The position numbers and the translations under genes are program-made. From positions 1 to 9,499 of the forward strand of contig WTBX01000309.1 in assembly GCA_013138855.1 (NCBI GenBank): a DNA stretch of 9,499 nucleotides, read 5' to 3'. This stretch comes from Methylococcaceae bacterium (GTDB lineage Bacteria > Pseudomonadota > Gammaproteobacteria > Methylococcales > Methylomonadaceae). Under the pieces are notes generated by a model, which saw nothing but the letters and a program-made list of their open reading frames with translations, ran no database searches and was not told the DNA's origin. Positions 1-4,024 of this stretch are shown one piece after another (position 1 is the stretch's first letter; every line of letters starts with the position of its first letter).

Positions 1-85
1 TTAAAACGGTTATTTCTACTTACTTAACATAGCCCACGGCTTAAGCCGTGGGCTATGTTTGAAATTCAAGATACAACCGTTTTAA
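1..85. repeat. Nested palindrome: 34-bp perfect inverted repeat inside 11-bp outer arms
   Basis: Bases 26-40 and 45-59 are perfectly complementary 15-nt arms around a TTAA centre, so 26-59 is a 34-bp perfect palindrome. It is enclosed by a second perfect inverted pair, TTAAAACGGTT at 1-11 and AACCGTTTTAA at 75-85, almost equidistant from the centre. The right outer arm also folds locally (AACCGTT 75-81 with AACGGTT 84-90). There is no T-run on either side, so a simple intrinsic terminator is unlikely. The core, CCCACGGC-TTAA-GCCGTGGG, resembles the subterminal hairpins of IS200/IS605-type elements, so this could be an element end or a MITE-like remnant. That is inference. The window edge hides whether the left arm continues. 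Confidence 0.85.
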
Positions 86-157
86 CGGTTTATAAAAATG
101 TTAAAAGACTTTTGATCGAGTACTTAGCTGAATATTTTACTCAAATAAATCGCCATG

Positions 158-188
158 TCTTGAAAATTCACCCTGCAAGCATCATTAT
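158..188 (+). promoter_or_regulatory. Candidate promoter of the Hsp70 operon (sigma32- or sigma70-like)
   Basis: TCTTGAAA at 158-165 matches the -35 core of heat-shock sigma factor (RpoH) promoters. CATCATTA follows at 180-187 after 14 bases and is a weak match to CCCCATNT. The same site can be read as a sigma70 promoter, TTGAAA (160-165), 17 bases, CATTAT (183-188). It lies about 95 bp upstream of the first gene of an operon that encodes an Hsp70-family protein, which makes heat-shock control plausible. The -10 match is poor in either reading. Confidence 0.3.
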
Positions 189-280
189 GTTAGTCATTGC
201 TACAAATACCTTGTGTGTCCATCTTTTAGTAGTTCGCGTAAAATGACACGCTTAATATTCCATTATTATGGGGAGAAACC

Positions 281-658
281 ATGAAACAGTTCTTAATTGC
301 CGCTATCTTACTTTATTCTGGCATCTCAATGGCTGCCGACAGTAAAAACGAATGGCAGGCAACCAGCTTAACCGAAGAACTCATTAAAAAAATTCAGCAA
401 TCACAGCTTCATTATAAGGAATGCGTGATTGCAGAAATGCAGAAACCTGCTTACAACGAATTGAAAAGTAAATCAGCGACCGAAGAAATTATTAAACAGT
501 GTGAACCTGCACTTGGCAAAATGCGCGAAGTTTATTTAGAAGAAAAAGTCCCTGAAATTATTGCTGATCGTCATTTAAAGAAAATGCGTATTCAAACGAC
601 TCGTAAACTTTTAAAAGAGTTGATGTTTAAAGAAGCGGCTAAAGCGGCGGGTCAATAA
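281..658 (+). CDS. Small exported protein of unknown function, first gene of Hsp70 operon
   Basis: I do not recognise the family. The 125-residue product starts with a classic signal peptide: K2, a hydrophobic stretch of about residues 4-16, and a likely cleavage after Ala-Met-Ala near residue 18-19. The mature part of about 106 residues is highly charged and appears mostly helical, with two cysteines (C48 and C74) that could form a disulfide in the periplasm. The C-terminus (about 95-125) is Lys/Arg-rich. The ATG is preceded by GGGGAG at 270-275, a strong ribosome site at suitable spacing, so the start is secure. The stop lies 3 nt before the DUF2760 gene, which implies co-transcription with it and the Hsp70 gene. 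A periplasmic partner of that system is an inference from context only. Confidence 0.8.
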   Translation: MKQFLIAAILLYSGISMAADSKNEWQATSLTEELIKKIQQSQLHYKECVIAEMQKPAYNELKSKSATEEIIKQCEPALGKMREVYLEEKVPEIIADRHLKKMRIQTTRKLLKELMFKEAAKAAGQ

Positions 659-661
659 TCC

Positions 662-1318
662 ATGTATAGTATTGATTTAGCTTTAAAACCAACGACTTTT
701 GATTTATGGCATCTGTGTCTTGCAGGCACTGTTTTGGTTTTAGCATTGACCTTAATTATTGTTTTAATTGCCTTTGTGATTTCGGCAACACGTTCCAGAA
801 AACAAGTTGTTGAAGCACCTGTTGAAAGACCTGAACCCGAAGTCAAAATCGTTGAGAAAATCGTCGAAGTTGAGAAAATCGTTGAAATTGAAAAAATTGT
901 TCAAGCTCCTGCCCCTGAACCAGTTATCTTAAAAGAATCAACACCCGATGCTGCCTTGCAATTATTAGGCGCGTTGCAAAAAGAAGCACGTTTCATAGAT
1001 TTCATTAAAGAAGATGTCACCGCTTACAGTGATGCGGATGTTGGTATTGCCGCCCGTGTGGTTCATGAAGGCTGCAACAAAGCCATTAACGACTATTTCA
1101 CTTTAGATACGGTGCGTACAGAACAGGAAGGTACTAAAATCACTTTGCAACAAGGTTTTGATGCGTCTACGGTACGTTTGACGGGTAACATCGTAGGTAA
1201 TGCACCGTTTACAGGAGACTTAGTGCATAAAGGTTGGAAAGTAACCGATATACGTTTGCCAAAATTAACCGCTAAGCATGATGCCAAAATCATTGCCGCC
1301 GCAGAAGTGGAGTTATAA
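662..1318 (+). CDS. DUF2760 domain protein with N-terminal membrane anchor
   Basis: The 218-residue protein has three parts. Residues about 17-42 form one hydrophobic segment followed by basic residues (R44, R46, K47), which predicts a single membrane anchor with the rest in the cytoplasm. Residues about 51-90 are a Pro/Glu/Val linker holding VEKIVE-type hexapeptide repeats. Residues about 97-218 match the DUF2760 domain as I know it: a start near LLGALQKEAR, the acidic segment DFIKEDVTAYSDADVG, HEGC, VRLTGNIVG, PFTGDLVHKGW, and the ending AAAEVEL. The domain has no assigned biochemical activity. In many bacteria it is encoded next to Hsp70-family genes, as here, with 2 nt to the next start. 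An adaptor or membrane tether for that chaperone is a reasonable inference. Many homologues carry the same domain, so the domain call is firm and the function is not. Confidence 0.85.
   Translation: MYSIDLALKPTTFDLWHLCLAGTVLVLALTLIIVLIAFVISATRSRKQVVEAPVERPEPEVKIVEKIVEVEKIVEIEKIVQAPAPEPVILKESTPDAALQLLGALQKEARFIDFIKEDVTAYSDADVGIAARVVHEGCNKAINDYFTLDTVRTEQEGTKITLQQGFDASTVRLTGNIVGNAPFTGDLVHKGWKVTDIRLPKLTAKHDAKIIAAAEVEL
851..904 (+). repeat. Three 18-bp tandem repeats encoding VEKIVE/IEKIVQ hexapeptides
   Basis: Units 851-868 and 869-886 differ at a single base, and 887-904 is a more diverged third unit. They encode VEKIVE, VEKIVE and IEKIVQ in the linker of the DUF2760 protein. Near identity of the first two units suggests recent duplication and possible copy-number variation between strains. 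The alternating hydrophobic/charged pattern could form an extended stalk or short coiled coil between the membrane segment and the DUF2760 domain. Confidence 0.8.
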
Positions 1319-1320
1319 AG

Positions 1321-3462
1321 ATGGGTTTATTCGATCACGCTAAAAAGAAAAAAGAAGAAAAAGAGTCGGAAGAACGTGCTTTAAAAGAAGCCGCAACTAA
1401 AAAAGAAGCTGAGGAAAAAGCGCGAAAAAAAGCCGAAGAGCAAGCAGCTAGGGATCAAGCAGAAAAGGAAGCCGAAGAAAAAGCTATGCAAGAAGCAATC
1501 GTTGAAAAAGAAATGGAAGACACTGTAGAGCCTGTAGTGGAAAACGCGACCATTGAAGAAAATGTTGTCGATGATTCAGACGCTGAAACAGCCATAGCCG
1601 AAGAAGAAATTATCAGCGATGGTAGTCCACGTTTTTCAGTAGGGATAGATTTAGGTACCACGCACTGTGTTATTTCTTATGTCGATTTGGCTAAAACCAA
1701 TGATGACCATATTGAGCAACAAGTAATGCCGATTCCGCAATTAACGTCTGCGGGTGTGGTTGAAGATAAGAACCAATTACCCTCGTTCATGTATTTAGCG
1801 CATGAAGCGGAAATGACTGACGATGATAAGATGTTGCCGTGGTCTGCTAAACCTGAAAATCTAGTCGGTGAAATTGCGCGTAATATGGGTGGTAAAACAC
1901 CGATTCGTTTAGTGGCAAGTGCTAAAAGTTGGCTTTGTCATGCGGGTGTGGATTGTAAAAAGCCGATTCTGCCAGCCGAAGCTCCTGATGAAATCGAACG
2001 AGTTTCACCTTTTCAAGCCACCGCTGCCTATTTACAACACATGTACGATGCATGGGAGGCTAAATATCCTAATTCACCGTTAGCAGAGCAAGATGTTACA
2101 TTAACTGTTCCTGCATCATTTGACCCCGCTGCACGAGAATTAACCGTAGAAGCTGCGCGTTCGGTCGGTTTAGAACAAGCTATTTTATTAGAAGAGCCAC
2201 AATCTGCACTTTATAGCTGGATTGAAAAAAGTGAAGGTGACTGGCGTAATCATGTCAACGTCGGCGAAATTATCTTAGTCATTGATGTAGGCGGTGGTAC
2301 AACCGATTTATCTTTGATTGCGGTCACTGAACAAGAGGGTAATTTAGAGTTAACGCGCGTAGCCGTCGGCGACCATATTTTATTAGGTGGCGACAACATG
2401 GATTTAGCACTCGCCTATACCATTAAAGCCAAAATCGAAAAAGAAGGCACACGTTTGCAGCCGTGGCAAGTCCAAGCCTTAACACATGGCTGTCGTGATG
2501 CTAAAGAAAAAATCTTTAACGACCCTGAAATTGATAATATTCCGCTAGTCATTGCTAATCGTGGTTCATCCTTAATCGGTGGCACCTTACGCAGTGAACT
2601 AACCCGCGAAGAAGTTAACCGCGTTCTAGTCGAAGGCTTTTTACCAAAAGTTGAAGCCAGTGACCGACCTGTTAGCCGTACTCGTGCAGGTTTAAGAACC
2701 GCAGGTTTACCGTATGCACAAGATGCAGGCGTTACTCGTCATTTAGCTGCATTCTTAGCGAAACAATTGACTGCTACTGATGATTTAAAAGATATATCTG
2801 TACCTGATGATGCCAGTTTTCTACATCCAACCGCTGTATTATTCAACGGTGGGGTCTTAAAAGCAGGCGTATTAGCCGAGCGTTTAATGGACGTATTAAA
2901 TTCATGGTTAGTGGCTGAAAATGCACCCGAAGCCCGTTTATTAGAAGGCGCAGATTTAGACTTAGCCGTAGCACGAGGGGCTGCTTATTATGGCTTTGTG
3001 CGTAAAGGCAAAGGCGTAAGAATCAAAGGCGGAACGGCGGCATCCTACTACGTCGGTATAGAAAGTGCGATGCCAGCCATCCCAGGTATGCCACCAGAAA
3101 CCGAAGCCTTGTGTATCGCCCCTTTCGGTATGGAAGAAGGCACAGAAGCACCACTACCTGATGATGAATTTGGTTTAGTGATTGGCGAACCAGTGCGTTT
3201 TCGTTTCTTCGCCTCAAATATTCGCCGTGAAGATACCGTCGGTGTACGTCTTGATTATTGGAGTGATGAAGAATTAGACGAGCTAGATGAAATTGAAATC
3301 ACGCTACCCGAAGACGAACATAAGGCAGGGGAAGTTGTGCCTGTACATTTACGCGCTGCGGTTACTGAAGTAGGTACATTAGAGTTACATGCAGTCTCTC
3401 AGCGTGATGATGCCAGTTGGAAAATTGAGTTTGATGTGAGAGCAGGTGAAGAATCAGAGTAA
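1321..3462 (+). CDS. Divergent Hsp70-family protein with charged N-terminal extension
   Basis: The 713-residue protein is an Hsp70/actin-fold ATPase, but not DnaK. Residues 1 to about 65 are almost entirely Lys, Glu and Ala, typical of a long charged helix or coiled coil; about 66-104 are acidic. The nucleotide-binding domain follows: phosphate-1 loop GIDLGTTHC (108-116), K202 in ASAKSWL (likely counterpart of DnaK K70), TVPASFDPAARE (262-273), LLEEPQSALY (289-298), phosphate-2 loop VIDVGGGTTDLSL (320-332), LGGDNMDLAL (355-364) and the adenosine-side motif LFNGGVLKAGVL (507-518). From about 570 a beta-rich region resembles a short substrate-binding sandwich. The DLLLLD linker and the C-terminal helical lid of DnaK are absent. 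The ribosome site GGAG (1309-1312) lies inside the end of the preceding DUF2760 gene. Family assignment is certain; clients and nucleotide cycle are unknown. Confidence 0.93.
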   Translation: MGLFDHAKKKKEEKESEERALKEAATKKEAEEKARKKAEEQAARDQAEKEAEEKAMQEAIVEKEMEDTVEPVVENATIEENVVDDSDAETAIAEEEIISDGSPRFSVGIDLGTTHCVISYVDLAKTNDDHIEQQVMPIPQLTSAGVVEDKNQLPSFMYLAHEAEMTDDDKMLPWSAKPENLVGEIARNMGGKTPIRLVASAKSWLCHAGVDCKKPILPAEAPDEIERVSPFQATAAYLQHMYDAWEAKYPNSPLAEQDVTLTVPASFDPAARELTVEAARSVGLEQAILLEEPQSALYSWIEKSEGDWRNHVNVGEIILVIDVGGGTTDLSLIAVTEQEGNLELTRVAVGDHILLGGDNMDLALAYTIKAKIEKEGTRLQPWQVQALTHGCRDAKEKIFNDPEIDNIPLVIANRGSSLIGGTLRSELTREEVNRVLVEGFLPKVEASDRPVSRTRAGLRTAGLPYAQDAGVTRHLAAFLAKQLTATDDLKDISVPDDASFLHPTAVLFNGGVLKAGVLAERLMDVLNSWLVAENAPEARLLEGADLDLAVARGAAYYGFVRKGKGVRIKGGTAASYYVGIESAMPAIPGMPPETEALCIAPFGMEEGTEAPLPDDEFGLVIGEPVRFRFFASNIRREDTVGVRLDYWSDEELDELDEIEITLPEDEHKAGEVVPVHLRAAVTEVGTLELHAVSQRDDASWKIEFDVRAGEESE

Positions 3463-3465
3463 CTT

Positions 3466-3519
3466 GTTAATTTAAGGGTACAGATAGGTTTTTAATTAAA
3501 TTCTATCTGTACAATTAAC
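3466..3519 (+). terminator. Stem-loop after the Hsp70 gene, possible operon end
   Basis: GTACAGATAG (3478-3487) pairs perfectly with CTATCTGTAC (3503-3512). A second, outer stem, GTTAATT (3466-3472) with AATTAAC (3513-3519), continues it across a 5-nt bulge at 3473-3477. It begins 4 nt after the stop codon, where an operon-ending structure is expected. No U-tract follows, so it is either a Rho-type 3' end stabiliser or a non-canonical terminator. Confidence 0.45.
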
Positions 3520-3554
3520 TCATTCCAACTTAAGAAATAAACCTAAAACTACAT

Positions 3555-3608
3555 AAGACTGGCGGCTATCCGAAAGACGTAGTCTTTTGGGTAGCTGCCA
3601 GTCCCCAC
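3555..3608 (+). repeat. 54-bp hairpin element, copy 1
   Basis: It starts AAGACTGGCGGC (3555-3566) and ends GCTGCCAGTCCCCAC (3594-3608). Bases 3557-3578 pair with 3582-3603 in an uninterrupted 22-bp stem with a 3-nt loop, provided three G-T (G-U in RNA) pairs are allowed: 3564/3596, 3569/3591 and 3572/3588. All wobbles are pairable on the + strand only, so the functional fold is of + strand RNA or single-stranded DNA. Confidence 0.85.
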
Positions 3609-3654
3609 TAAGGGATAAAGATTAAATAATATCCGAAACTTAAAATATATTTTT

Positions 3655-3723
3655 ACCATGAAGGGCATGAAGAACATGAAGGTAAACTCTTTAAAACTTC
3701 ATGTTCTTCATGCCCTTCATGGT
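3655..3723. repeat. Perfect palindrome with 27-bp arms built of CATGAAG units
   Basis: Arms 3655-3681 and 3697-3723 are perfectly complementary around a 15-nt AT-rich spacer. Each arm consists of three tandem units on a 9-bp period: CATGAAGGG, CATGAAGAA, CATGAAGG. The motif is reminiscent of short interspersed repeats seen in several environmental proteobacteria (from memory). A second, degenerate copy lies at 6514-6564. Confidence 0.9.
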
Positions 3724-3740
3724 TCATAAGTTTTACTAAG

Positions 3741-3769
3741 TTGACAGATATAGTTTCGGAAGTTATTAA
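3741..3769 (+). promoter_or_regulatory. Sigma70-like promoter reading toward mrcB
   Basis: TTGACA at 3741-3746 is a perfect -35 hexamer. After a 17-bp spacer, TATTAA at 3764-3769 matches the TATAAT consensus at four of six positions. Transcription would start near 3776 and run through the second 54-bp hairpin into mrcB, giving a leader of roughly 250 nt. The -10 overlaps the inverted repeat at 3752-3769, so the repeat may itself supply the promoter. Confidence 0.4.
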
Positions 3770-3800
3770 AGTTGCATTCCTCAATACCATTAATATCAGC

Positions 3801-3854
3801 GTGGGGACTGGCAGCAAACTAAAGGGCTTCGCCCTTCAGCTTGCCGCCAGTCTT
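3801..3854 (-). repeat. 54-bp hairpin element, copy 2 (inverted)
   Basis: Read on the - strand it begins AAGACTGGCGGC and ends GCTGCCAGTCCCCAC, exactly as copy 1, and has the same 54-bp length. The 27 central bases differ widely from copy 1, yet on the - strand they again form a full 22-bp stem with a 3-nt loop and three G-U pairs. On the + strand these appear as A/C mismatches at 3813/3845, 3818/3840 and 3821/3837. Confidence 0.85.
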
Positions 3855-4024
3855 TTAATCGTACAGCTCGAAAAAGTTCATGTTTTTCATAGACAATACA
3901 AACACTTCCAAGATTTAAGCTCTCGTAAAATAAAAACGAATTTTTATGTTAAAACCCGATTTTACGGTTCTATTCCTTAAGATGTTAAAATCACACCTTG
4001 TTTAAACCTTACCTTGATTGCTAA

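Larger units (their letters stand above)
3623..3769. repeat. Imperfect 18-bp inverted repeat pair inside the composite
   Basis: Bases 3623-3640 match the reverse complement of 3752-3769 at 15 of 18 positions. The inner 9 bp, TCCGAAACT (3632-3640) and AGTTTCGGA (3752-3760), are perfect. The pair flanks the CATGAAG palindrome and adds a third level of symmetry to the region. Confidence 0.65.
3555..3854. repeat. 300-bp composite bounded by inverted 54-bp hairpin elements
   Basis: Two 54-bp copies of one element lie at 3555-3608 (+) and 3801-3854 (-), with their CCCCAC ends facing inward across a 192-bp interior. The interior repeats the symmetry: an imperfect inverted pair and a central palindrome. 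The architecture resembles a non-autonomous mobile unit with long terminal inverted repeats. No target-site duplication or coding capacity is visible, so mobility is only a hypothesis. Confidence 0.6.
3463..4024. other. 562-bp gene-free region packed with palindromic repeats
   Basis: No convincing gene lies here. The stretch holds, in order, a stem-loop after the Hsp70 gene (3466-3519), a 54-bp hairpin element (3555-3608), an inverted repeat pair (3623-3640 with 3752-3769), a CATGAAG palindrome (3655-3723), a promoter-like site (3741-3769) and a second, inverted 54-bp element (3801-3854). The remainder, 3855-4024, is AT-rich and shows no clear structure. It must carry the ribosome entry region of the next gene, although no good Shine-Dalgarno sequence precedes the ATG at 4025. 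Confidence 0.85.

Noticed and set aside
55..246. 63-residue open frame in the leader of the Hsp70 operon
   Set aside because: It begins inside the perfect palindrome, has no ribosome site, and its translation resembles no protein I know. Chance ORF in AT-rich non-coding DNA.
652..3217. Antisense open frames on the - strand within the DUF2760 and Hsp70 genes
   Set aside because: They are complementary shadows of clearly recognisable + strand genes, and show no ribosome sites or family resemblance.
3555..3608. Integron attC site
   Set aside because: The imperfect hairpin and inverted arrangement suggested it, but no GTTRRRY/RYYYAAC core sites, cassettes or integrase are visible.
3655..3723. 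CRISPR-like array of CATGAAG units
   Set aside because: The units are 9-bp tandem repeats without spacers, arranged as a palindrome, and no cas genes are near.
3741..3980. 79-residue open frame across the second 54-bp element
   Set aside because: It starts at the promoter-like box without a ribosome site and reads through a hairpin repeat. Composition and context fit repeat DNA, not a gene.
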